Below are positions 1-8,788 of a DNA stretch of 48,932 nucleotides, piece after piece. The position numbers and the translations under genes are program-made. Source of the stretch: Lautropia mirabilis (lineage in GTDB: Bacteria > Pseudomonadota > Gammaproteobacteria > Burkholderiales > Burkholderiaceae_B); assembly GCA_945876565.1 (NCBI GenBank), contig CAMCOS010000017.1, positions 1-48,932 of the forward strand, given 5' to 3'. How positions within the stretch are numbered: the stretch's first letter is position 1; each line of letters opens with the position of its first letter. The notes beneath the pieces are model-generated. The model saw only the letters and a list, made by a program, of their open reading frames with translations. It made no database searches and was not told the origin of the DNA.

Positions 1-130
1 CATCGTTCGCCAGTACATCGAACAGCAACAGACACCACGCTAGCCAACAAAGGACGCCGATGGCGTGCGCGCTATCCTTCCCCGACCAAGTTCCTCGGCT
101 TCGCCTAAAGGTTGCTGCGCAACCAAATCA
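1..130. mobile_element. probable end of an IS200/IS605-family element (partial)
   Basis: After the tnpA stop at 43 no coding sequence is recognisable up to the end of the FAH gene at 185. Bases 110-124 form a hairpin, GGTTGC-TGC-GCAACC, of the subterminal kind that TnpA recognises. On the minus strand TGAT lies just outside it (127-130), a possible target-site boundary. A second weaker stem lies at about 52-81 (ACGCC/GGCGT inside AAGGA/TCCTT). The exact element boundary cannot be fixed from this sequence alone. Confidence 0.4.
2..43 (+). CDS. tnpA: IS200/IS605-type TnpA transposase, C-terminal end only (partial)
   Basis: Only the last 13 codons and the TAG stop are in the window: IVRQYIEQQQTPR. 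The run V-R-Q-Y-I-E-Q-Q-Q matches, from memory, the end of Y1 HUH transposases such as IS608 TnpA (VVKQYIENQQ), where this tyrosine is the nucleophile that cuts single-stranded DNA. The reading enters from the left edge on the plus strand. Thirteen residues are little to go on, so the call is an inference strengthened by the TnpB end at the other edge of the window. Confidence 0.55.
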   Translation: MVRQYIEQQQTPR

Positions 131-184
131 CTTGGACGAGGTTTGCCGCGCATTCCGATCAGTTCAGGCAATGGATCGATGGCC

Positions 185-1036
185 TCATGACTCATGCCAC
201 GCGACCACCAACTGCTTTTGAGTGCCCAGCCCCTGGGCGCCGAGTGTCACCACATCGCCTGGCTTTAAAAATATCGGCGGTTTGTGTCCGAGGCCAACAC
301 CCGGTGGTGTGCCAGTAATAATCACATCGCCTGGCATCAATGTCAGAAAACAGCTGACATAGCTGACAATCTGCTTGACGTTGAAGATCATCTTGCTGGT
401 GTTGCCCGTTTGCATGCGCTGGCCGTTGATATCCAGCCACATATCCAGATCATTGGGGTCGAGTATATCTTCTTTGGTCACGAGCCATGGGCCCATGGGT
501 CCGAAAGTATCGCAGCCCTTGCCCTTGTCCCAAGTGCCGCCACGCTCCATCTGATACGCCCGCTCGCTCACATCGTTGGCCAAAAGATACCCTGCCACAT
601 AATCAAGTGCTTTGTCTTCTGACACATACGACGCCCGCGTGCCCATCACGATGCCCAGCTCCACTTCCCAGTCCGTCTTAACTGAATCTTTGGGCAACAT
701 AATTTGATCATCGGGGCCTTGAATGGCAGACACAGCCTTCATAAAAATAATCGGCTCCGTTGGAATTGGCAAACCTGCCTCCTCGGCATGATCGGTGTAA
801 TTTAAGCCAATGCCAATACACTTTCCAATGCTTGCAACCGGACAACCAACGCGCGGCTGGCCCGACACGGCATCCAGCGCGCTCGCATCGAGCTTCGCTA
901 ACTGCGCCAGCGCATCACGCCCGAGCTGGACCGGCCCGATGTCTGGCACGACATGCGAGAGATCTCGTAACACACCTTGCGCGTCGATTAACCCGGGCCG
1001 CTCTGCACCTGCCTTGCCGTATCGAACCAATTTCAT
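185..1036 (-). CDS. fumarylacetoacetate hydrolase (FAH) family protein
   Basis: A 283-residue cytoplasmic enzyme of the FAH superfamily: metal-dependent hydrolases, decarboxylases or isomerases acting on 2-oxo/enol acids in catabolic pathways. The metal-site signature is clear: DWEVELGIV supplies two glutamates, and an aspartate follows in NDVSER. The C-terminal ITGTPPGVG turn is typical. The short N-terminal lead-in and full-length catalytic domain fit the ureidoglycolate-lyase/acylpyruvase-like branch, but the substrate cannot be read from sequence. The ATG is preceded by AGGAG at a 6-base spacing. It lies 12 bases downstream of the gamma-glutamyltransferase-like gene on the same strand and probably shares its transcript. 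Confidence 0.9.
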   Translation of the reverse strand: MKLVRYGKAGAERPGLIDAQGVLRDLSHVVPDIGPVQLGRDALAQLAKLDASALDAVSGQPRVGCPVASIGKCIGIGLNYTDHAEEAGLPIPTEPIIFMKAVSAIQGPDDQIMLPKDSVKTDWEVELGIVMGTRASYVSEDKALDYVAGYLLANDVSERAYQMERGGTWDKGKGCDTFGPMGPWLVTKEDILDPNDLDMWLDINGQRMQTGNTSKMIFNVKQIVSYVSCFLTLMPGDVIITGTPPGVGLGHKPPIFLKPGDVVTLGAQGLGTQKQLVVAWHES

Positions 1037-1048
1037 GCTGCGCTCCTG

Positions 1049-2644
1049 TTAGTAGCCAATAACCTGTCCATCGCGCCGGGTATCTGACCCACCCACGTAT
1101 GCAACCGTTTCGCCAGCGTGAGCGGGCAGCTGGGCAATCAACTGTGCGCTCCCAAAGTCCAGACTGTGATTGGGCTGCACCTTGGGATCATGGCCCATCG
1201 CTTTGAGCTGATCAATCACCGCAGCAGGCCATTGAGCCTCCATGATGAGATCACCCGCGTCGTTGATGCGCCAGCGTGGCGCGTCCGATGCTGCCTGCGG
1301 GTTTAAGCCCTCCACCACAAAACGCAGGGTCATTTGCAGATGGCCTTGTGCTTGCATATTACCGCCCATCACACCAAACGCCATCAGCGGCTTGCCATGA
1401 CAAGTCATGAAGGCCGGGATAATCGAATGCAAGGGATGCTTGCCCGGTGCAACCTCGTTGGGGTGTCCTGGCTCCAGACTAAAAGCCATACCACGGTTAT
1501 GCAGCGAGATACCGGTTCCAGGCACGACCACACCGGAACCAAAGCCCTTAAAGTTTGACTGAATGTAAGAAATCATGTTCCCGCGCGCATCTGCAGCGCA
1601 CAAGTAAACGGTGCCACCCGAGCTTGGCTGACCCGCTGGGTACTTGCCTGCCCGACCCATGTCCACCAAACTGGCACGCTGCTCTAAATAACCCTGATCG
1701 AGCAGTGCCTCCCAGGAAAGCTGCATATATGCTGGGTCACCGACGTGGGCATACAAATCTGCGAATGCCAGTCGCATGACCTCGATTTCCAAGTGTGCAC
1801 GCTCAGCCGACCCTGGCCTAGTCTGCTCATACGGTAGATGCTTCAAAATACCCAACGCAATCAGCGCAGCAATGCCCTGCCCGTTGGGTGGGATTTCATG
1901 AACGGTGACATCCTGATATGACTGGCCAATGGGATCAACCCATTTGGTTTGGTGACCAGCCAAATCCTGGAGCGTCATGCAAGCACCGCACTCACTGGCA
2001 AATGCAGCGATTTGCTGTGCCAGACGACCCTCGTAAAACGAGCGGCCACGGGTCCGGGCAATCTCGCGCAAGGTCACTGCTTGGTCTGCGAAACGCCAGA
2101 TCTCGCCCGCTTTGGGTGCACGCCCTTGCGGCATGAACGCCGTAAAGCCAGGCTCCTTACCCAGATCTATGGTCGCTTGATGCCATTGCTTTGAGATCAC
2201 GGGAGACACGGGAAAACCATCCATGGCGTGCCGAATCGCATCGACAAACAGATCTTCAAATGGCAAAACACCAAAACGCGCCGACAAATCAGCCCAAGCA
2301 GCCACCTGGCCCGGCACGGTGACCGTGTCCCAGCCTTGCTTGGGCATGGATTTCAGGCTCTTAAAGCGCTCTGGCGTCCAGCCTGCGGGCGCACGTCCGC
2401 AACCATTCATGCCGTGCAATTGCTTGCCGTCCCACAAAATGGCAAACGCATCACCACCCAAACCATTCATGACGGGCTCAACCACGGTCAGCGTGATGGC
2501 TGCAGCCAACACCGCGTCAATGGCGTTGCCACCCCGGGCAAATGCACTGGCACCGGCCTGCGAGGCCAGTGGCTGAGAGGTAGCAATGAGATTGCGAGCC
2601 ATGACTGGCTTGCGATGAACGGAATCAAATGAAGCAAGATCCAT
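1049..2644 (-). CDS. gamma-glutamyltransferase family protein (oxamate amidohydrolase-like)
   Basis: A 531-residue Ntn-hydrolase of the gamma-glutamyltransferase superfamily, made as one chain that cuts itself before a threonine. The probable nucleophile is the Thr in SSGGTVYLCAADARGN; relatives usually have GDT here, so the preceding residue is Gly rather than Asp. The N-terminal motifs ARGGNAIDAVLAA and NGLGGDAFAI are diagnostic. There is no signal peptide, so it is cytoplasmic, unlike periplasmic Ggt; this fits the oxamate amidohydrolase/acylase-like branch rather than glutathione hydrolysis. It is encoded just upstream of the FAH gene in the same orientation, and a joint catabolic role is inferred. 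Confidence 0.88.
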   Translation of the reverse strand: MDLASFDSVHRKPVMARNLIATSQPLASQAGASAFARGGNAIDAVLAAAITLTVVEPVMNGLGGDAFAILWDGKQLHGMNGCGRAPAGWTPERFKSLKSMPKQGWDTVTVPGQVAAWADLSARFGVLPFEDLFVDAIRHAMDGFPVSPVISKQWHQATIDLGKEPGFTAFMPQGRAPKAGEIWRFADQAVTLREIARTRGRSFYEGRLAQQIAAFASECGACMTLQDLAGHQTKWVDPIGQSYQDVTVHEIPPNGQGIAALIALGILKHLPYEQTRPGSAERAHLEIEVMRLAFADLYAHVGDPAYMQLSWEALLDQGYLEQRASLVDMGRAGKYPAGQPSSGGTVYLCAADARGNMISYIQSNFKGFGSGVVVPGTGISLHNRGMAFSLEPGHPNEVAPGKHPLHSIIPAFMTCHGKPLMAFGVMGGNMQAQGHLQMTLRFVVEGLNPQAASDAPRWRINDAGDLIMEAQWPAAVIDQLKAMGHDPKVQPNHSLDFGSAQLIAQLPAHAGETVAYVGGSDTRRDGQVIGY

Positions 2645-2727
2645 AAACGAACTATCCTGTGTTTTTTGGCTTAAAGCAACAAGGATAGGTCAACAACAAC
2701 CTTTTGGCTACGCTGACAAGCCTGAAT

Positions 2728-3191
2728 TTAACCGGCTATGTGCAAACCACCATTCGCTTGGATGACCTCACCGGTGATGAAAGCCGAGGCATCGCTGCAT
2801 AAAAAACCGATCACCGAAGCGATTTCCGCTGGCGATCCCAAGCGCTTTAAGGGCGTTTGTGTGATCGAACTGTGATGACTTAACGATTGGTCGCAAGTAG
2901 TGTCACATGGGGAAACACCGGCCAAATTGACTAATTTGGTCTGGTGTCGCTGTTCATCGGTCATTGGCGCAAAAGGTAACACTAGACAGATACCAGCACT
3001 TCGCACTAGAAAATCAATACCCACCTTGTATCGCCAACCACCAAAGCGATTAACGCATCCACATCCTCAACACCGGTACTCTGAACCCCAAACATGACCA
3101 CGCATTCATTGCCGCTGGACGTCAACACGCTGTGCAGAATTCGGGCTGCCGAACCAACACCGGCGATGACGCGGTCAGATATGGTAAGTCG
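2728..3191 (-). pseudogene. short-chain dehydrogenase/reductase, frameshifted and internally deleted remnant
   Basis: Three SDR pieces are visible in the right order. Directly behind the aroE-like stop, an N-terminal-like stretch reads DRVIAGVGSAARI and runs to ALVVGDT. After a frame change near 3020 comes VGIDFLVRSAGI, matching the SDR motif IDxLVNNAG but with RS for NN. It continues to VNLAGV, then jumps straight to the C-terminal KRLGSPAEIAS...FITGE. Roughly 100 residues including the catalytic YxxxK are missing. The nearest start for the second piece is a GTG at 3024. It cannot encode a working oxidoreductase and marks decay of this catabolic block. Confidence 0.75.
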
Positions 3192-3986
3192 CTATTTGCC
3201 AATCCCCATAAATTCTGCCATCAAGTCAGCTTGCGAGCGCAACATCGGCAAGCCATATTGAATCTTGCAGCCGCGGGCCTGAGCCGCTGCAAGCAATGCC
3301 GTGGTTTCAGGTTTCATGATGATCTCAGCCACCACTTGATCACTCACCAGTGCATTGGTATCCAAGGATAAAGGATCACCGTCTTTCATCCCAAGCGAGG
3401 TAGCGTTGACCACCACGTCGTACCCGGCAGGCGAAGCGCCAACCGCCTTCGCTTCAAAATCCGGATAGACCTGACGCAAGCGAGCAATCAAATCACGGGC
3501 TTTGTGGGCCGTGCGGTTATAGATGCCAAGCTCTGCTACCCCTGCATCGGCTAGAGCAAAAGCCACAGCGTTGGCCGCACCACCCGCACCCGCCAGAAAA
3601 ACCCGCTTACCGGCTGGCTCGATGTCATTTGCACGCAAGCCCGCCACAAACCCCTTGCCATCCAGAATCTCACCCACCATGCGTCCATCTGGCTCACGAC
3701 GAACCACGTTGACTGCACCAATCAGTCTTGCCGCATCGGAGACCTCATCACACAATTTGGCAATCGCCTGCTTGTGCGGGACGGTCACAATGAAGCCGCC
3801 GAGGTTTTTTATGCCACGCAAAGCCTCAAACCAACCAGACAGCTTCTCTGGCGCGACTTGCATGGGCACCAGCACCCCATTGAATTGACGCTCACGCATC
3901 AAGGCGTTGAGGGTTTGCGGAGTTTTGACTTGCTCAATTGGATCTGCCACGATGGCATATAACTTGGTTCTACCGTCAATTTCCAT
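3192..3986 (-). CDS. shikimate dehydrogenase family protein, atypical (AroE paralogue)
   Basis: A 264-residue NAD(P)-dependent dehydrogenase with the AroE fold: VTVPHK at 67-72 (catalytic Lys72), AVNVV at 91-95, Asp109, and a GAGGAANA nucleotide loop at 133-140. The canonical shikimate-binding serines of the SxSPxxHN loop are missing (residues 19-23 read QVKTP), and the usual NTDG is ILDG. Biosynthetic AroE is therefore unlikely; a catabolic quinate/shikimate-type or other polyol-acid dehydrogenase is more plausible. The start has an upstream AGGCGGA. Its neighbours are catabolic enzymes and pseudogenes, not aromatic amino-acid biosynthesis. The stop codon abuts the SDR remnant. Confidence 0.82.
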   Translation of the reverse strand: MEIDGRTKLYAIVADPIEQVKTPQTLNALMRERQFNGVLVPMQVAPEKLSGWFEALRGIKNLGGFIVTVPHKQAIAKLCDEVSDAARLIGAVNVVRREPDGRMVGEILDGKGFVAGLRANDIEPAGKRVFLAGAGGAANAVAFALADAGVAELGIYNRTAHKARDLIARLRQVYPDFEAKAVGASPAGYDVVVNATSLGMKDGDPLSLDTNALVSDQVVAEIIMKPETTALLAAAQARGCKIQYGLPMLRSQADLMAEFMGIGK

Positions 3987-4447
3987 AGCTTGTTCCGCCT
4001 ACTGTATTTGCTGTTAATTCAACGTCAAGTGGGGCTCAATGAAATACGCTGCATACCAGACACCGATTTCCACCCGCCAAATGAACACCAAGTGCCAATT
4101 CCTGCCTGCGGGGGTAGAATCCATCACAACCCCTGACTTATTGCTTACCCAGAAGACTAGTTGATGAGATGTCACGGCGCGGTCGACCTAACATCAAACA
4201 CCTAACATCAAATTGTCAGCACACATCTCGCACCAACTCGAGGAAATGAACCTTCACAAACGGATCCCCGTGGCGCTTGTGTGTCGATGGAGCAGGATCG
4301 ATGCAAGCAGCTAGTGGTCGGCCGTCCGGTTACTCGTGAGACTCCGACGAGCCTGAAGTCCAGCGGACAAGCTCGCCCCCAGCACAGCATCGCTGCGTTT
4401 GTGATGGCACGCAATCCGCCTAGCGCATTGGGACGTGCAACTAAACG
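3987..4447. other. 460-base stretch with no assignable gene
   Basis: Lies between the aroE-like start and the solute-binding-protein remnant. Short open frames exist on both strands (for example 4208-4414 minus), but none shows a recognisable family, ribosome-binding site or composition of a real gene. A 14-base direct repeat (ACCTAACATCAAAC, 4186-4199, then again at 4200-4212 with one end change) is the only regular structure seen. Given the pseudogenes on each side this is probably eroded coding sequence. Confidence 0.5.
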
Positions 4448-4588
4448 CTAGAAACCACGCAAGCTTTCATCGCCCAACAGCGCTACGCCACCACCGAACG
4501 GATACAACGCACTTAGCCGAAGATCAACTGCTTGTGCCGATCCAGCGGCTGCTAGCGTCAAGATCCACAGAGTATTTATAAATTTCAT
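4448..4588 (-). pseudogene. ABC-type solute-binding protein, truncated N-terminus (LivK/Peripla_BP_6-like)
   Basis: A 46-codon frame starts at an ATG preceded by GGGAGA. It encodes a clean signal peptide (MKFINTLWILTLAAAGSAQA) and then VDLRLSALYPFGGGVALLGD, which is how branched-chain-amino-acid-type periplasmic binding proteins begin their mature part (the PxSGxxAxxGD region). A stop follows after ESLRGF, and nothing recognisable of the remaining 300 or so residues is found downstream. It is best read as the surviving 5' end of a transporter gene that once fed the adjacent catabolic operon. The family assignment rests on about 25 mature residues. Confidence 0.6.
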
Positions 4589-4678
4589 AACGTCTCCCTG
4601 TCATTGTTCGTGAGAATTCACTAGAACACACCAAAGAAAGCAATCCATTAGTCTTATCAGCATACGCAGTAGCAAGAC

Positions 4679-4693
4679 CACCAATGATTGGTG
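4679..4693. promoter_or_regulatory. 15-base perfect palindrome
   Basis: CACCAAT-G-ATTGGTG lies about 90 bases upstream of the truncated binding-protein start and just behind the serS stop. It could be a regulator site left over from the lost transporter gene. No regulator is encoded nearby, so this is only a candidate. Confidence 0.3.
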
Positions 4694-4734
4694 AATACCC
4701 TTTGACTAAGACGTTATTCTTTCGGGAAACAGAA

Positions 4735-6069
<1,335 letters not shown>

Positions 6070-6079
6070 CTAAAAACAG

Positions 6080-6099
6080 GATTGTAGCCGCGAGGCGGC
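6080..6099 (-). terminator. possible weak terminator of the cydAB operon
   Basis: On the minus strand GCCGC-CTC-GCGGC (6086-6098) follows the DUF2474 stop, and a run of five T's comes about 10 bases later. The stem is short and the T-run is displaced, so this is a weak call. Confidence 0.3.
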
Positions 6100-6104
6100 A
6101 GACC

Positions 6105-6245
6105 TCAGTCAGGCAAGATAGCCCAACGCAGCACAAGGCTAAACAACCAGAGCGCGCCCGCACCAATGGCCCAAAGCAACACGAACCAACCCAGACGTTG
6201 CCAGGCCGGCTTAGGCTGCTCGCCTAAGCCTTGTTTCTCATCCAT
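6105..6245 (-). CDS. DUF2474 family small membrane protein of the bd oxidase operon
   Basis: A 46-residue protein: a charged, Pro-containing N-terminus (MDEKQGLGEQPKPAWQRLGW) followed by one hydrophobic helix (about residues 19-40) ending in LPD. The start codon overlaps the end of cydB by 8 bases, implying translational coupling. DUF2474 proteins are found next to cyanide-insensitive-type cydAB genes and are taken to be small accessory subunits comparable in place to CydX. The protein is recognised by position, size and the RLGWFVLLW...GALWLFSLVLR pattern. Confidence 0.85.
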   Translation of the reverse strand: MDEKQGLGEQPKPAWQRLGWFVLLWAIGAGALWLFSLVLRWAILPD

Positions 6246-7242
6246 GGTACCCATGGCTGTCGCCGACTTTACCCCTGAAGACCCAATAAGAGTAGGCGGT
6301 ATATGCCAGTATGGTAGGTATGAGCACGACGCTACCGACCAACAAGAACTGCAATGACTTGTCTGGCGCAGCCGCCTCCCACAGAGTGATCGAGGGTGGC
6401 ACGAAGTAAGGGAAGATACTCATCACCAAGCCAATATAAGAAACCACAAAGAGACCCACCGCTGCCAAGTATGGCTTGGCTGCCTTATGGTTTCTGAGAC
6501 CATCAAACAAAGCCCAAGCGCAGTAGACCACTAGCAGAGGAACTATGATGACATAAAGTCTATCGGGCCAGATCAGCCAGCGTTCAACAAAGTACTCATG
6601 CAACGTTGCTGTCCATGCAGTCACTGTTACCATGGCCGCCAGCACGAGCACCAGCAAGCGAGGCGCGTAGCGCTCTGCTTTCTGTTGAACCTCTCCATCG
6701 GTCTTCATGACAAGCCAAGTCGCACCCAAAAGCGCATAACCAATCACCACAGAGACACCCGTGAGAATGGCAAATGGTGAAAACCAGTCCCAAGCACCGC
6801 CGGCGTACGAGCGGCCGTCAATTGCAATGCCTTCAAGAATGCCACCAAGCACCATGCCTTGCGCAAAAGCGGCTGCCGTTGACCCACCGGCAAAAGCCAA
6901 ATCCCAAAAGTTCGACTTGCCACGCTCTTTGAAACGGAACTCGAACGCAACGCCACGGAAAACCAAGGCCAGCAACATCAAAAAGATCGGGATATAAAGT
7001 GCCGGCATGATGATCGAATAGGCCAACGGAAAAACCGCAAACAAGCCGCCGCCCGCCAGAACCAACCAAGTCTCGTTACCGTCCCAGACTGGCGCGACCG
7101 AATTCATCATTTTGTCTCGATTGGCCTCGCCCTGCACAAATGGAAACAAGATGCCAACGCCCAAGTCAAACCCGTCGAGCACGACATATGCCAGCAATGC
7201 GAAAACAATCAAGCCAGCCCAAATAAGCGCAAAATCAATCAT
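6238..7242 (-). CDS. cydB: cytochrome bd-type quinol oxidase subunit II (CioB type)
   Basis: A 334-residue integral membrane subunit with about eight to nine helices. The family start VLDGFDLGVGILFPFV and the conserved WDGNETWLVLAGGGLFAVFPLAYS block are present. Its length equals that of the cyanide-insensitive oxidase subunit CioB. With CydA it forms the bd quinol:O2 oxidoreductase of the inner membrane, which lets cells respire at low oxygen or with haem-copper oxidases inhibited. Its ATG overlaps the cydA stop (ATGA), and the DUF2474 gene overlaps its end, so the three genes are one operon. Confidence 0.95.
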   Translation of the reverse strand: MIDFALIWAGLIVFALLAYVVLDGFDLGVGILFPFVQGEANRDKMMNSVAPVWDGNETWLVLAGGGLFAVFPLAYSIIMPALYIPIFLMLLALVFRGVAFEFRFKERGKSNFWDLAFAGGSTAAAFAQGMVLGGILEGIAIDGRSYAGGAWDWFSPFAILTGVSVVIGYALLGATWLVMKTDGEVQQKAERYAPRLLVLVLAAMVTVTAWTATLHEYFVERWLIWPDRLYVIIVPLLVVYCAWALFDGLRNHKAAKPYLAAVGLFVVSYIGLVMSIFPYFVPPSITLWEAAAPDKSLQFLLVGSVVLIPTILAYTAYSYWVFRGKVGDSHGYHG

Positions 7243-8678
7243 GATGGCTCCTTCACTGGTGCCGAGGGCTTACGGGCAAGCGAGGGTGGCACAAAGCCAC
7301 CAGCAATTGACGGTGCCATGGCAGTCATGGCGGGTTCTGCACTCACCGGCGGCTGACGCATTTGTCGCAAGATGTAGACCAGTCCCGCAGAAAATAGTGT
7401 GAAGTAAACCAGCACAAAAGCAATCATGCTGGTGGCCACCATCGCAGTCGAAATGGGTGAATGCGAATCCACGGTGCGCAAGAAACCGTACACGGTGTAT
7501 GGCTGACGGCCAACTTCAGTCACAATCCAACCACAGATAACCGCCACAAACCCCGCTGGAGACATGACCAATGCTGCCTTTAACATCAGTGGCGTGTCGT
7601 ACAGCTTTCCTTTACGACGCAGAATCAAACTCCAGATACCCACAGCAAGCATCAAAAACCCGATGCCTACCATGATACGAAACGCGTAAAACGGGGGGGC
7701 CATGGGTGGCCAGTCGGCCCGAGGAAACTCGTTCAACCCCTTGATCCCACCGGTCAAATCATGTCGCAAAATCAAACTGCCCAGCACGGGAATTTCAACT
7801 TTGTACTCCATACGGCCTTCCTCTTGGTTCGGAATGCCAAAGAGCACCAAGCCAGCTGGCTTCTGTGATTCAAAATGCCCTTCAATGACAGCGATCTTCA
7901 TTGGCTGATATTGAAGCGTGTTCAAGCCCTGCGAGTCACCCGCAAAAATCTGAATTGGCGTCACAATCGCAGCCATCCACATCGCCATCGAGAACATCTT
8001 TTTAACCGCTTCCACGCTCATGTTGCTTGCAGCCTTGCCTGCGCGCAGCTTCAGAAGGTGGTAAGCCCCAACGCCACCAACCACAAATGCAGTCGTCAGA
8101 TAAGCAGCCAACACCATGTGGGCGAACCGATGTGGGAATGACGGGTTAAAAATCACCTTTAACCAATCCACAGGGATGAACTGTCCGACCTCGTTGATCG
8201 CAAAACCATCCGGTGTTTGCATCCAGCTGTTGATCGACAGGATCCAGAAAGCTGAGAAAAACGTTCCAAATGCGACCATGCCCGTAGCAAACAGGTGCAA
8301 TTTCTCACCCACCTTTTGACGACCAAACAGCATCACCCCCAAAAAGCCCGCCTCCAGGAAGAAAGCGGACAACACTTCGTAGCCCATGATCGGACCTAGG
8401 ATAGGGCCCACTTTGTCGGCAAACACGCTCCAGTTGGTACCGAACTGGTAGGTCATTACCAAACCAGAGACCACACCCATGCCAAACGACAGCGCAAAGA
8501 TCTTTTTCCAGTAATTAAACAGATCGAGGTAGACCGGCTTGCGCGTAAAATGATGCAAACCATTCAACACAAACAGATAACTGGCCAGACCGATCGTAAA
8601 GGCCGGGAAAATGATGTGAAACGCAACAGTGAAAGCAAACTGTAGCCTAGACAAATTGACGGCATCAAACCATTCCAT
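7239..8678 (-). CDS. cydA: cytochrome bd-type ubiquinol oxidase subunit I (CioA type)
   Basis: A 479-residue haem-bearing subunit. The start LSRLQFAFTVAFHIIFPAFTIG carries the axial histidine region. The quinol loop is short, as in the cyanide-insensitive branch rather than E. coli CydA (522 residues). The signature near the C-terminus reads GRQPYTVYG, with Tyr where many relatives have Trp. I chose the ATG at 8678 (MEWFDAV), preceded by GGGG, over an in-frame TTG four codons upstream. First gene of cydA-cydB-DUF2474; an unusual inverted repeat lies just upstream. Confidence 0.94.
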   Translation of the reverse strand: MEWFDAVNLSRLQFAFTVAFHIIFPAFTIGLASYLFVLNGLHHFTRKPVYLDLFNYWKKIFALSFGMGVVSGLVMTYQFGTNWSVFADKVGPILGPIMGYEVLSAFFLEAGFLGVMLFGRQKVGEKLHLFATGMVAFGTFFSAFWILSINSWMQTPDGFAINEVGQFIPVDWLKVIFNPSFPHRFAHMVLAAYLTTAFVVGGVGAYHLLKLRAGKAASNMSVEAVKKMFSMAMWMAAIVTPIQIFAGDSQGLNTLQYQPMKIAVIEGHFESQKPAGLVLFGIPNQEEGRMEYKVEIPVLGSLILRHDLTGGIKGLNEFPRADWPPMAPPFYAFRIMVGIGFLMLAVGIWSLILRRKGKLYDTPLMLKAALVMSPAGFVAVICGWIVTEVGRQPYTVYGFLRTVDSHSPISTAMVATSMIAFVLVYFTLFSAGLVYILRQMRQPPVSAEPAMTAMAPSIAGGFVPPSLARKPSAPVKEPS

Positions 8679-8716
8679 AGCGATCCCCAAACAAAAGTCT
8701 GAACAAGTCGATTAGA

Positions 8717-8761
8717 CCATGGCGTTTGTGACAAAGCTAACACTTAGTCACAAAACCATGG
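8717..8761. promoter_or_regulatory. inverted repeat upstream of cydA
   Basis: TTTGTGAC (8725-8732) and GTCACAAA (8747-8754) form a perfect 8-base inverted repeat with a 14-base spacer, flanked on both sides by CCATGG (8717-8722 and 8756-8761). It lies 40-85 bases before the cydA start, where an operator would sit. No T-run follows on the minus strand, so it is not an obvious rarA terminator. The regulator is unknown. Confidence 0.45.
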
Positions 8762-8788
8762 GCAAAGAGGGAATTACAAAAAACTCAG

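Noticed and set aside
1-108. Plus-strand frame 1 open to a TAA at 106-108
   Set aside because: No family resemblance; frame 2 gives the TnpA-like end instead.
4208-4414. 68-codon minus-strand open frame between the aroE-like gene and the binding-protein remnant
   Set aside because: No recognisable family, no ribosome-binding site, Cys/Arg-rich composition typical of non-coding frames.
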